A stretch of 13,908 nucleotides of DNA, from positions 24,551-38,458 of the forward strand of contig DKZA01000029.1 of NCBI GenBank assembly GCA_002492525.1. Reading direction: 5' to 3'. A model generated the notes under the pieces. The model did not search any database. It saw only the letters and a program-made list of their open reading frames with translations, and had not been told where the DNA came from. The position numbers and the translations under genes are program-made. Below, piece after piece: positions 7,161-13,908 of the stretch; the stretch's first letter is position 1; each line of letters starts with the position of its first letter. The stretch comes from Lachnospiraceae bacterium UBA7086. GTDB lineage: Bacteria > Bacillota > Clostridia > Lachnospirales > Lachnospiraceae.

Positions 7161-8066
7161 ATGGCAGAGCAAAAGAGAAATGTTCATAAGAAAGGCAGTG
7201 TGAAAATGGCAGCCAGACGGAATGTTCCTTTTGCGCTGTTTCTTCTGCCCAGCTTTGGGGGCGTATTGATATTTGTACTACTGCCTTTCCTGGATGTGAT
7301 GAAACGCTCTTTCCATACAGCGGTTACCACTGAGTTTACAGGGCTTAAGAATTATCAAGTTATTTTTCACAATCAGGCTTTTCTGCTGGCGGTGCAGAAT
7401 ACCATACGTTTTACACTGGTCTGTATTCCCCTTCTGGTACTGGCAGGTCTGCTTGTGGCCATTCCCTTAAGCACGCTGAAAGATGCGGGGCTGATCAAGT
7501 CCGTGTATCTGTTCCCGCTGGCCATGCCCACTGCCACAATCGTGCTTGTCTGGAAGATGGTTTTTTACCGGCAGGGGTTCTTAAACCTGTTTTTGACAAA
7601 GCTGGGAGAGGTGACAGGCCAGTGGGGGTCTGTGAGGATAGATTACCTTGGCACGGGAGCCTCTTTCTGGGTACTGGTGGCAAGTTATCTGTGGAAAAAT
7701 ACAGGTTATACGGTGGTTCTCTGGCTGGCCGGGATTCTGGCGATTCCCAATGAGCTTCTGGAAGCCGCCAGGGTGGACGGGGCAGGGCGGTGGAAATGTA
7801 TCCGTTATATTATCCTGCCGAATCTGAAGGGGAGTTTTTATACCATAGTCATCCTGTCCTTCTTAAATTCCTTTAAGATATACAGGGAGGCGTATCTGGT
7901 GGCAGGGTCTTACCCGCAGGAGGATATCTATTTGTTACAGCATCTGTTTAATAACTGGTTTGTGAATATGGAGTTTGATAAGATGGCGGCAGCGGCAGTC
8001 TGTGTGGGAATCGTTTTGTTTGGGGCGATCATGTTATTGCAAAGGCTTTGGGATAAGGCAGAGTAG
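7161..8066 (+). CDS. CUT1 sugar ABC transporter permease, MalF/UgpA type
   Basis: The first membrane subunit of the importer, 301 residues with about six hydrophobic helices beginning at VPFALFLLPSFGGVLIFVLL. The cytoplasmic coupling loop that contacts the ATPase is clear: EAARVDGAG from E201 through ILP at 218-220. The start at 7161 is preceded by AGGGG (7150-7154) with 6 nt spacing. An internal ATG at 7206, preceded by AAAGG at 7191-7195, would remove 15 basic residues and is a fair alternative. It lies 29 nt after the binding-protein gene and 19 nt before the second permease gene, so it is clearly in the same operon. No ATPase gene is present here; Firmicute CUT1 systems often share an MsmX/UgpC-type ATPase encoded elsewhere. 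Confidence 0.95.
   Translation: MAEQKRNVHKKGSVKMAARRNVPFALFLLPSFGGVLIFVLLPFLDVMKRSFHTAVTTEFTGLKNYQVIFHNQAFLLAVQNTIRFTLVCIPLLVLAGLLVAIPLSTLKDAGLIKSVYLFPLAMPTATIVLVWKMVFYRQGFLNLFLTKLGEVTGQWGSVRIDYLGTGASFWVLVASYLWKNTGYTVVLWLAGILAIPNELLEAARVDGAGRWKCIRYIILPNLKGSFYTIVILSFLNSFKIYREAYLVAGSYPQEDIYLLQHLFNNWFVNMEFDKMAAAAVCVGIVLFGAIMLLQRLWDKAE
7184..7203 (+). repeat. Second copy of the 20-nt element, inside the permease N-terminus
   Basis: Identical to 4655-4674. Here it encodes part of the basic N-terminal tail (around HKKGSVK) if translation starts at 7161, or acts as the leader of the internal ATG at 7206. Confidence 0.75.
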
Positions 8067-8085
8067 ACGGAAAGGAAGACGGCAG

Positions 8086-8949
8086 ATGTTAAAGGCTCTG
8101 GGGCAATCGGTAAAAAAGAATATGACGGTGCTTTTGCTGCTTTTGCCGGCGGTTTTCATCTGCTTGCCGGTGGTGCTTATTATAACCGGGTCAGTGATGG
8201 ACAGTATGGAATTAAAACAGTATCTGTATCCTGTTTTTAGTGACGGGGAAGATTTTATTCGTTGGAAGCTGATGCCTGATTATCCTACCTTTGAGCACTA
8301 TGGACGCCTGCTTTTTTTCACGCCGTCCTTTTTCGTCCTTTTCTGGAATTCTGTGAGACTGGTCATCGGTATCTTAGCCGGACAGATGCTCGTGGGTGTT
8401 CCGGCGGCCTGGGCTTTCGCATCCTACCGGGTACGGGGCAGCAGGACGCTGTTTGTGCTCTATGTGGTGTTGATGTTACTGCCTTTTCAGGTGACCATGT
8501 TGTCCAGTTATCTGGTGCTTGACAGACTGTCTTTGATGAATACTCATCTGGCCATTCTTCTGCCGGCGGTGTTTTCCACCTTTCCTATTTTTTTGTCCTA
8601 CGGAGGATTCCGGGCAATTCCCATGCAGCTTTTGGAGGCCGCCCGGATTGATGGGGCAGGAGAACTGAGAATTTTTTTCACAATAGGGCTTCCCTTGGGG
8701 AAAAGCGGATTATTGTCTGCTATAGTGTTAGGGTTTTTGGAATATTGGAATATGATGGAACAGCCGTTGGCATTTCTGGAAGATAAGGCCCTATGGCCTT
8801 TGTCTTTATATCTGCCGGAGATATCCTGGATGCAGGCCGGGTTTGCCCTGTGTGCTTCGTTTATCACCTTGATTCCGGCGGCATTTGTGTTTGTACTGGG
8901 GCAGGATTATCTGGAACAGGGGATTATTTATTCGGGACTAAAAGAGTAG
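8086..8949 (+). CDS. CUT1 sugar ABC transporter permease, MalG/UgpE type
   Basis: The second membrane subunit of the importer, 287 residues and about six helices, starting with the hydrophobic segment MTVLLLLLPAVFICLPVVLI. The coupling loop is LEAARIDGAG (E184-G192) followed by GLP, and the C-terminus EQGIIYSGLKE fits the MalG-type ending. The reading frame is open upstream to 7975, inside the first permease gene, but ATG 8086 is chosen: it lies after the stop of that gene, gives a normal MalG-type N-terminus, and has AGGA at 8073-8076. It pairs with the preceding permease as the usual heterodimer. The adaptor gene follows after only 10 nt. Confidence 0.94.
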   Translation: MLKALGQSVKKNMTVLLLLLPAVFICLPVVLIITGSVMDSMELKQYLYPVFSDGEDFIRWKLMPDYPTFEHYGRLLFFTPSFFVLFWNSVRLVIGILAGQMLVGVPAAWAFASYRVRGSRTLFVLYVVLMLLPFQVTMLSSYLVLDRLSLMNTHLAILLPAVFSTFPIFLSYGGFRAIPMQLLEAARIDGAGELRIFFTIGLPLGKSGLLSAIVLGFLEYWNMMEQPLAFLEDKALWPLSLYLPEISWMQAGFALCASFITLIPAAFVFVLGQDYLEQGIIYSGLKE

Positions 8950-8959
8950 GGGGCGTGTG

Positions 8960-10330
8960 ATGGAGAAGCGTAAGAAGAGAATAGCCGCAGGGCTTGTGTT
9001 CTTTCTGGGATTTATGTGGGTGTGTACGCTGGTGTCCAAGAGCATCTATGCTTCCAGGCTTCCCATGGTTACCACCACCAGGATTGATGCAAAATATATT
9101 GAACATGTGGTGGAAATGGAAGGGATTGTGGAGGCAGGCGCCAAGCTGCCGGTGGTTGTCTTAGGAGGTCTGCGGGTGGAGGAACTTGCGGTGCATACCG
9201 GGGATAAAGTGGAGGAAGGGGATCTTCTGTTTACGGTGGATCTTGAGGATGTACGGGAGAAGATAGCGGAGCAGGAAACAGCCTGCCAGAAAGTGCAGTT
9301 ACAGATTGATGCCATTCTACATAATAAAGAACTGGCAGAGGCCCAGAAGGCGTTGGAGGAAGCCAGGGCCCGGGAAGACTATGATGCTCTTGCCAGATAT
9401 CAGGATACTCTGGTGGGCAGGGCCGCTGAGGATGTAGCCCAGGCAGAAGAGGATTTGGAGGAATTACAGGAAGAAAACCGGGAACATGAGACTGACGATA
9501 AGCCGGATACGGAGGAAGAACAGGAGGCGCGCAGACAGGAAGAAGAAAGGCTGAAACAGCAGCTGCAGGCAGCCGCCTACGCGGAAGCGGATGCCAAGTG
9601 GAACAGGGAAACGACCATGAAGGATGCAGGGCGTAAAGTAGAAGACATACTTTCGGAAGAAGATGCGGACGCTACGCTTTTGGTCTACCGCACGGAGGTG
9701 GACAGCATCCGGGAAAAGATTGCAGAATATCAGGCAATCATAGACCGGGAGGGGAAAATCACAGCAGACATAAGCGGTATGGTCACAGATGTATATGTAG
9801 AGGTGGGCGGCAGAGTGCCGGATACGGCGTCTCTTCTTTTGGCGGACGATGCAGTGGCCTGTCAGTTCAGGACAACGCTCACCAAAGAACAGAAAAGTTA
9901 TGTAAACTTAAATGATGATGCCAAATTAGAATTAGACGGAAAAAAAGCGATCAATGTGCGTATAGATTATCTGGCGGAGAATGAGAACGCACCGGGCACG
10001 TTCACAGCCCTGGTGCAGCTTCCGGAAGACACGGGCATGCCGGGGCTTTCCGGAGTCTTAAAATGTGCCAAATCAGGAGAAAAGCACCCATGCTGTGTAT
10101 CCCTTCTGGCACTTCATGCACAGAATGACAGGTATTTTGTATATGTGGTGAATGAGCGGGAAGGCATTTTGGGACAGGAGTATTACGTGGAGGAAATCAA
10201 CGTCAGTGTGATTGATAAAAATGACCAATGGGCAGCCGTAGAAGGGGGCCTTACGTCGGACAGCTGCATCGTCGCCTCTTCCACCAAGGAAGTGGCCAAG
10301 GGGGAAGTAGTACGACTTGCGGAACCGTAG
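8960..10330 (+). CDS. HlyD/RND-type membrane fusion (adaptor) protein
   Basis: A 456-residue envelope protein with one N-terminal membrane helix (about 7-30) and an extracellular remainder. A lipoyl-like half-motif (about 69-96, GLRVEELAVHTGDKVEEGDLL) and its partner (about 267-296, ITADISGMVTDVYVEVGGRV) flank a long charged coiled coil. They are followed by a beta-barrel and a membrane-proximal domain ending GLTSDSCIVASS. This is the architecture of MacA/AcrA-type adaptors, which in Gram-positive bacteria normally serve a MacB-like ABC exporter. Here it is the last gene of a sugar importer operon, and no exporter follows. The coiled coil has an extremely acidic stretch at about 160-195. ATG 8960 is preferred over GTG 8957, since GGGGG (8949-8953) is 6 nt from the ATG and only 3 nt from the GTG. 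Confidence 0.87.
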   Translation: MEKRKKRIAAGLVFFLGFMWVCTLVSKSIYASRLPMVTTTRIDAKYIEHVVEMEGIVEAGAKLPVVVLGGLRVEELAVHTGDKVEEGDLLFTVDLEDVREKIAEQETACQKVQLQIDAILHNKELAEAQKALEEARAREDYDALARYQDTLVGRAAEDVAQAEEDLEELQEENREHETDDKPDTEEEQEARRQEEERLKQQLQAAAYAEADAKWNRETTMKDAGRKVEDILSEEDADATLLVYRTEVDSIREKIAEYQAIIDREGKITADISGMVTDVYVEVGGRVPDTASLLLADDAVACQFRTTLTKEQKSYVNLNDDAKLELDGKKAINVRIDYLAENENAPGTFTALVQLPEDTGMPGLSGVLKCAKSGEKHPCCVSLLALHAQNDRYFVYVVNEREGILGQEYYVEEINVSVIDKNDQWAAVEGGLTSDSCIVASSTKEVAKGEVVRLAEP

Positions 10331-10379
10331 GGGGGTGATTTGCAGAGAAATTTGTAAAAGAATATCGCAAAATAGGATT

Positions 10380-10422
10380 ATAAGCCAAAAACTATACTAT
10401 AATGGTATAGTTTTTGGCTTAT
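10380..10422. terminator. Strong palindromic terminator closing the transporter operon
   Basis: A perfect 18-bp inverted repeat (left arm 10380-10397, right arm 10405-10422) around a 7-nt loop. The inner ACTATAC/GTATAGT stem is flanked by AAAAA on the left and TTTTT on the right, so it can act in both directions. The loop contains TATAAT, but no matching -35 box is seen. Confidence 0.85.
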
Positions 10423-10503
10423 TGTCGTATATCTGTCATTTATGTAAGAGATTTCTTTCATAACTTCTGTGAAATTTCTGTATTATGTTCCGCATGGAAA
10501 GGC

Positions 10504-10532
10504 TTGAAAACGAACTTGCAGGGTTGTAAAAT
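10504..10532 (+). promoter_or_regulatory. Sigma-A promoter of the phosphodiesterase gene
   Basis: TTGAAA (10504-10509), a 17-bp spacer and TAAAAT (10527-10532) form a good housekeeping promoter. The predicted transcript start near 10539 gives a leader of about 55 nt before ATG 10594. Confidence 0.65.
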
Positions 10533-10593
10533 AATGATGAGTATTTCGAGGTATTAAAAACGATACAATTTTTGTTAAAGGACGGGAAGAAAC

Positions 10594-11430
10594 ATGATCT
10601 CACTGATCATCAGAATTACGTTGGAAATCATCGGCGGAGTGTGCCTGCTGTACATGCTGGCCATTATGCCTCGTATGATTAAAAAGCCGGACACCACGCT
10701 TTTTAAGAAGGTGTATTTTGCACACAGAGGACTGCATGATAATGCAGGAGATGCTCCGGAAAATTCCATGGCGGCTTTCAGGAAAGCGGTGGAGGCCGGG
10801 CTCGGTATGGAATTGGATGTGCAGATGACCAAGGACGGTGTACCGGTTATTTTTCATGATTTTAAGCTGGACAGAATCTGCGGTGCGGAGGGCAAGGTTA
10901 AAGATCATACATACGAAGAACTGCAGGCATATACACTCTGTCAGTCGCAAGAACGTATACCGAAGTTTACAGACCTTCTTGCCATGGTGGACGGGCAGGT
11001 GCCGTTGATTATTGAAATCAAGGCGGAGTCGGCCAATGTTTCTTTCTGTGCCGTAATAGATAAACTTCTGCGCTCTTATGGGGGTGCTTATTGTATTGAA
11101 TCTTTTAATCCTATGGTTTTATGGTGGTTCCGCAGACATCACAACGGTGTAGTGCGCGGGCAGCTTTCTTCTAATTTCCGTAAAGATGGCGATTATCGGA
11201 ATGTGCTCTACTTTGTGATGGCACATCTTCTGCTTAATTTTCTGACCAAACCGGATTTTATTGCCTATAATCATAAATTCAGCAAAGAGCCGGGCAGAAG
11301 GATATGCAGACACATCTACAGACGGCCTTCTGCCGCCTGGACGATCCAGAGTCAGAAAGATTTAGAGCAGCTTAAAGGAGAATATGATGTATTTATCTTT
11401 GATAGTTTTTACCCTCTGAGGGCAGAATAA
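10594..11430 (+). CDS. Membrane-anchored glycerophosphodiester phosphodiesterase
   Basis: A 278-residue enzyme of the GDPD family, which hydrolyses glycerophosphodiesters to glycerol-3-phosphate and an alcohol. A membrane helix (about 3-25) is followed by the TIM-barrel domain with its active-site motifs: AHRGLHD (H44, R45), PENS (E56), ELDVQMTKDG (E73, D75) and FHD (H88). IIEIKAE further on supplies another conserved strand, and the C-terminus (YDVFIFDSFYP) matches the last barrel strand. The order of motifs and the length are normal. The single helix would tether the enzyme at the membrane; which side the domain faces cannot be settled from sequence. The start at 10594 has AAAGGA at 10577-10582 and GGGAAG closer in. 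It has its own promoter and a terminator upstream. No terminator is seen after its stop, so some read-through into ppdK is possible. Confidence 0.92.
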   Translation: MISLIIRITLEIIGGVCLLYMLAIMPRMIKKPDTTLFKKVYFAHRGLHDNAGDAPENSMAAFRKAVEAGLGMELDVQMTKDGVPVIFHDFKLDRICGAEGKVKDHTYEELQAYTLCQSQERIPKFTDLLAMVDGQVPLIIEIKAESANVSFCAVIDKLLRSYGGAYCIESFNPMVLWWFRRHHNGVVRGQLSSNFRKDGDYRNVLYFVMAHLLLNFLTKPDFIAYNHKFSKEPGRRICRHIYRRPSAAWTIQSQKDLEQLKGEYDVFIFDSFYPLRAE

Positions 11431-11493
11431 TCAATATTTGACAAATATATAGAAGAATTGGTTCCTATTTTTGTAAGAAATTTCAAAAAAATC

Positions 11494-11522
11494 GTGCCAT
11501 AAATTCAAAAATATGGTAAAAT
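11494..11522 (+). promoter_or_regulatory. Candidate extended -10 promoter of ppdK
   Basis: GTGCCA (11494-11499), a 17-bp spacer and TAAAAT (11517-11522) preceded by TGG, an extended -10 element. A perfect TTGACA lies at 11438-11443 but has no -10 element at a workable distance. The predicted transcript start near 11529 gives a leader of about 80 nt. Confidence 0.5.
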
Positions 11523-11556
11523 ATTTTAAAATCAGAGGAAAGCATAGAAAATACTA

Positions 11557-11574
11557 TTGTGCAAGGAAGCACAA
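11557..11574. promoter_or_regulatory. Rex-like palindrome in the ppdK leader
   Basis: TTGTGCAAGGAAGCACAA is a perfect 6-bp inverted repeat with a 6-nt centre. Its outer TTGTG and CACAA and its 18-bp length match the binding site of the NADH-sensing repressor Rex, but the inner AA/TT positions do not. It lies downstream of the predicted transcript start, where a repressor could block elongation, or it may simply be an RNA hairpin. Confidence 0.35.
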
Positions 11575-11607
11575 ATTCGCAGGTAAAGAAAGGAGCATAG
11601 CAGCAAA

Positions 11608-13908
11608 ATGGCGAAATGGGTTTATTTATTTGAAGAAGGCAATGCCGACATGCGTAACCTTCTGGGAGGAAAAGGCGCAAATCTTGCGGAGATGACCAAT
11701 CTGGGATTACCGATTCCACAGGGATTTACCGTAACGACAGAAGCCTGCACGGACTATTACAACAACGGCAGACAGATTTCCGAGGAAATCAAAGAGCAGA
11801 TATTCACAGCACTTGCGGGACTTGAACAGAAGCAGGGCAAGAAATTCGGCGATACGGAGAACCCTCTTTTGGTGTCAGTACGTTCCGGTGCAAGAGCTTC
11901 TATGCCGGGCATGATGGATACCATCTTAAATCTGGGCCTGACAGATATTGCGGTGGAAGGTTTTGCGGCAAAGACCGGTAATCCCCGGTTTGCTTATGAT
12001 TCTTACCGCAGATTTATTCAGATGTTCTCCGATGTGGTCATGGAGATCCCCAAATCTTACTTTGAAAGAATCTTAGACGAAATCAAGGAATCCAAAGGCG
12101 TTAAGTTCGATACGGATCTGACTGCCGAGGATATGAAAGAGATCATCGTCCGTTTCAAGAATATTTATAAAGAAAATAAAGGGGAAGAATTCCCGCAGGA
12201 TCCCAAAGTACAGCTGATGGAGGCGGTGAAGGCTGTGTTCCGTTCCTGGGATAATGAGAGAGCTATCGTGTACCGCCGTATGAATGATATCCCCGGAGAC
12301 TGGGGAACCGCGGTTAACGTACAGGCCATGGTATTTGGTAATATGGGCGATACCTCCGGTACCGGCGTTGCTTTTACCAGGAATCCTTCTACCGGCGCAA
12401 AGGGCATTTACGGCGAGTATCTGATCAATGCCCAGGGAGAGGACGTGGTGGCAGGTATCCGTACACCGCAGCCCATTACCAAATTAGAGCAGGATCTTCC
12501 TGAATGTTATAAACAGTTCATGGAGATTGCAAACCGCCTGGAAAACCATTACCGCGATATGCAGGACATGGAGTTTACCATTGAGGAAGGAAAATTATTC
12601 TTCTTACAGACCAGAAACGGTAAACGTACCGCGCCGGCAGCCATACAGATTGCCTGCGATCTGGTGGATGAAGGTAAGATTACACCCGAAGAAGCAGTTC
12701 TTCGTATCGAAGCAAAATCTCTGGATCAGCTCCTGCATCCTACCTTTGATCCCGATGCCTTAAAGGCAGGTCAGGTAGTAGGACAGGCACTTCCCGCGTC
12801 TCCCGGCGCTGCCGCAGGTAAGGTGTATTTTACTGCAGATGAAGCTAAGAAAGCCCATGAAAAAGGGGAAAGAGTGGTGTTGGTGCGTCTTGAGACCTCC
12901 CCGGAGGATATTGAAGGTATGCATGCCGCAGAAGGCATCCTTACCGTGCGCGGCGGTATGACTTCCCATGCAGCCGTAGTGGCAAGAGGCATGGGCACAG
13001 CCTGTGTATCCGGCTGCGGCGACATTGCCATCAATGAGCAGGATAAAGTATTTGAACTGGGCGGAGAAGTATTCCATGAGGGAGATTATATTTCCCTGGA
13101 CGGCTCCACCGGTAAGATCTATAAAGGAGATATCAGGACTGTGGAGGCTTCCGTCAGCGGCAACTTTGGCCGGATCATGGAGTGGGCGGACAAGTACCGC
13201 AAACTCAAAGTACGTACCAATGCAGATACACCTGCAGATGCAGCGAACGCTGTGAAGTATGGGGCAGAGGGCATCGGCCTGTGCAGAACAGAGCATATGT
13301 TCTTTGAACCGGACAGGATTCCTAAGATTCGCCAGATGATTCTGGCAAGGACCGCAGAGCAGAGAGAAAAAGCGCTCAATGCGTTGATACCTTTCCAGAA
13401 AGGCGACTTTAAAGCAATCTATGAAGTGATGGAGGGCAGACCGGTAACCATCCGTTTCCTGGATCCCCCGTTACATGAGTTTGTGCCCACAGATCAGGAT
13501 GACATAGACGATCTGGCAGTGAAGATGATGATGACCGCAGAAGAAGTGCAGGAAATCTGTGATTCTCTCCATGAGTTCAATCCCATGATGGGACACCGCG
13601 GCTGCCGTCTGGCAGTAACTTATCCTGAAATTGCCAGGATGCAGACCAGGGCTGTGATGGAAGCTGCCATTGAAGTGAAGAATGAGAAAGGATTCGATAT
13701 CGAACCCGAAATTATGATTCCTCTGGTTGGCGAGAAGAAAGAGCTTAAGTTTGTCAAGGACGTGGTCGTAGAAGTGGCGGAAGCCGTGAAGAAAGAGAAA
13801 AATTCCGATATCAAGTACCATGTAGGTACCATGATCGAGATTCCGCGGGCGGCTCTTCTGGCAAACGAGATTGCGGAAGAAGCTGAGTTCTTCTCCTTCG
13901 GCACCAAC
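11608..13908 (+). CDS. ppdK: Pyruvate,phosphate dikinase, 3' end outside the window
   Basis: Converts pyruvate, ATP and phosphate to PEP, AMP and pyrophosphate, reversibly; in clostridia it can serve glycolysis or gluconeogenesis. 767 codons are present without a stop. The ATP-grasp half holds K22 (LLGGKGANLAEM) and R92 (VSVRSGARASMPGMMDT). The swivelling domain holds the phosphorylated histidine H454 in GGMTSHAAVVARG, with T452 the residue targeted by regulatory kinases in homologues. The PEP/pyruvate barrel holds R560 (IGLCRTEH), R616 (TIRFLDPP) and E744 (MIEIPRAAL), and the window ends in FFSFGTN. These match C. symbiosum PPDK with an offset of at most one residue. About 107 residues, including the catalytic cysteine, should lie beyond the edge. 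AAAGGAG is at 11589-11595, 12 nt from ATG. Confidence 0.98.
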   Translation, partial: MAKWVYLFEEGNADMRNLLGGKGANLAEMTNLGLPIPQGFTVTTEACTDYYNNGRQISEEIKEQIFTALAGLEQKQGKKFGDTENPLLVSVRSGARASMPGMMDTILNLGLTDIAVEGFAAKTGNPRFAYDSYRRFIQMFSDVVMEIPKSYFERILDEIKESKGVKFDTDLTAEDMKEIIVRFKNIYKENKGEEFPQDPKVQLMEAVKAVFRSWDNERAIVYRRMNDIPGDWGTAVNVQAMVFGNMGDTSGTGVAFTRNPSTGAKGIYGEYLINAQGEDVVAGIRTPQPITKLEQDLPECYKQFMEIANRLENHYRDMQDMEFTIEEGKLFFLQTRNGKRTAPAAIQIACDLVDEGKITPEEAVLRIEAKSLDQLLHPTFDPDALKAGQVVGQALPASPGAAAGKVYFTADEAKKAHEKGERVVLVRLETSPEDIEGMHAAEGILTVRGGMTSHAAVVARGMGTACVSGCGDIAINEQDKVFELGGEVFHEGDYISLDGSTGKIYKGDIRTVEASVSGNFGRIMEWADKYRKLKVRTNADTPADAANAVKYGAEGIGLCRTEHMFFEPDRIPKIRQMILARTAEQREKALNALIPFQKGDFKAIYEVMEGRPVTIRFLDPPLHEFVPTDQDDIDDLAVKMMMTAEEVQEICDSLHEFNPMMGHRGCRLAVTYPEIARMQTRAVMEAAIEVKNEKGFDIEPEIMIPLVGEKKELKFVKDVVVEVAEAVKKEKNSDIKYHVGTMIEIPRAALLANEIAEEAEFFSFGTN

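Noticed and set aside
7975..8085. Upstream extension of the second permease frame
   Set aside because: It overlaps the first permease gene and encodes no conserved sequence; ATG 8086 gives the normal MalG-type start.
10398..10403. TATAAT in the terminator loop as a -10 box
   Set aside because: No -35-like hexamer at 16-18 bp, and the surrounding perfect palindrome explains the sequence better.
10447..10486. Dyad AGAGATTTC / GAAATTTCT followed by TATTAT, as a regulated promoter
   Set aside because: The -35 match is poor and the region is A+T-rich. The TTGAAA-N17-TAAAAT promoter just downstream is clearly better.
11438..11443. Perfect TTGACA upstream of ppdK as a -35 box
   Set aside because: The nearest -10-like TATTTT is 22 bp away, and nothing suitable lies at 16-18 bp.
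12760..13296. Minus-strand open frame of 178 codons opposite ppdK
   Set aside because: A shadow of the conserved dikinase; cysteine- and histidine-rich low-quality translation.

Overview
The window looks like chromosomal DNA from an anaerobic clostridial Firmicute, most likely of the Lachnospiraceae. This is inferred from the moderate G+C content, purine-rich AGGAGG-type ribosome binding sites, cysteine-anchored lipoproteins, a CUT1-type sugar transporter without its own ATPase, and a pyruvate,phosphate dikinase whose key residues match the Clostridium symbiosum enzyme to within one residue. All genes read on the + strand. There are no RNA genes, insertion sequences, CRISPR arrays or phage genes.

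Left part (1-3131): a methyl-accepting chemotaxis protein whose dCache ligand domain carries a complete amino-acid-binding motif, followed by a terminator. Next is a TipA-type MerR-family drug-sensing regulator behind a typical MerR promoter (19-bp spacer with a dyad inside it), followed by a second terminator.

Middle part (3132-4575): two adjacent small lipoproteins with the same plan (lipobox, long acidic linker, small C-terminal beta domain). Each is preceded by an almost identical promoter, in which two TTAGAGA repeats 11 bp apart replace the -35 box and sit 9 bp upstream of TATGAT. This looks like one PhoB/OmpR-type response regulator controlling a duplicated lipoprotein pair.

Operon (4684-10330): a probable four-gene transcription unit. 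It holds an 815-residue solute-binding lipoprotein with an extra N-terminal beta-propeller-like half, two CUT1/MalF-MalG-type permeases, and an HlyD/RND-type adaptor with no exporter partner. The import genes make a sugar-type ABC importer that probably borrows a shared MsmX-like ATPase. The propeller fusion and the adaptor make this the most unusual locus here. A 17-bp tandem repeat array lies before the first gene, and one 20-nt piece of it recurs at the start of the first permease. A strong bidirectional-type terminator closes the unit.

Right part (10423-13908): a membrane-anchored glycerophosphodiester phosphodiesterase with its own promoter, then ppdK (pyruvate,phosphate dikinase), which runs off the right edge. 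The ppdK leader has a possible Rex-like (NADH-sensing) palindrome. No stretch longer than 300 bases lacks a gene; the intergenic gaps are covered by the entries listed.
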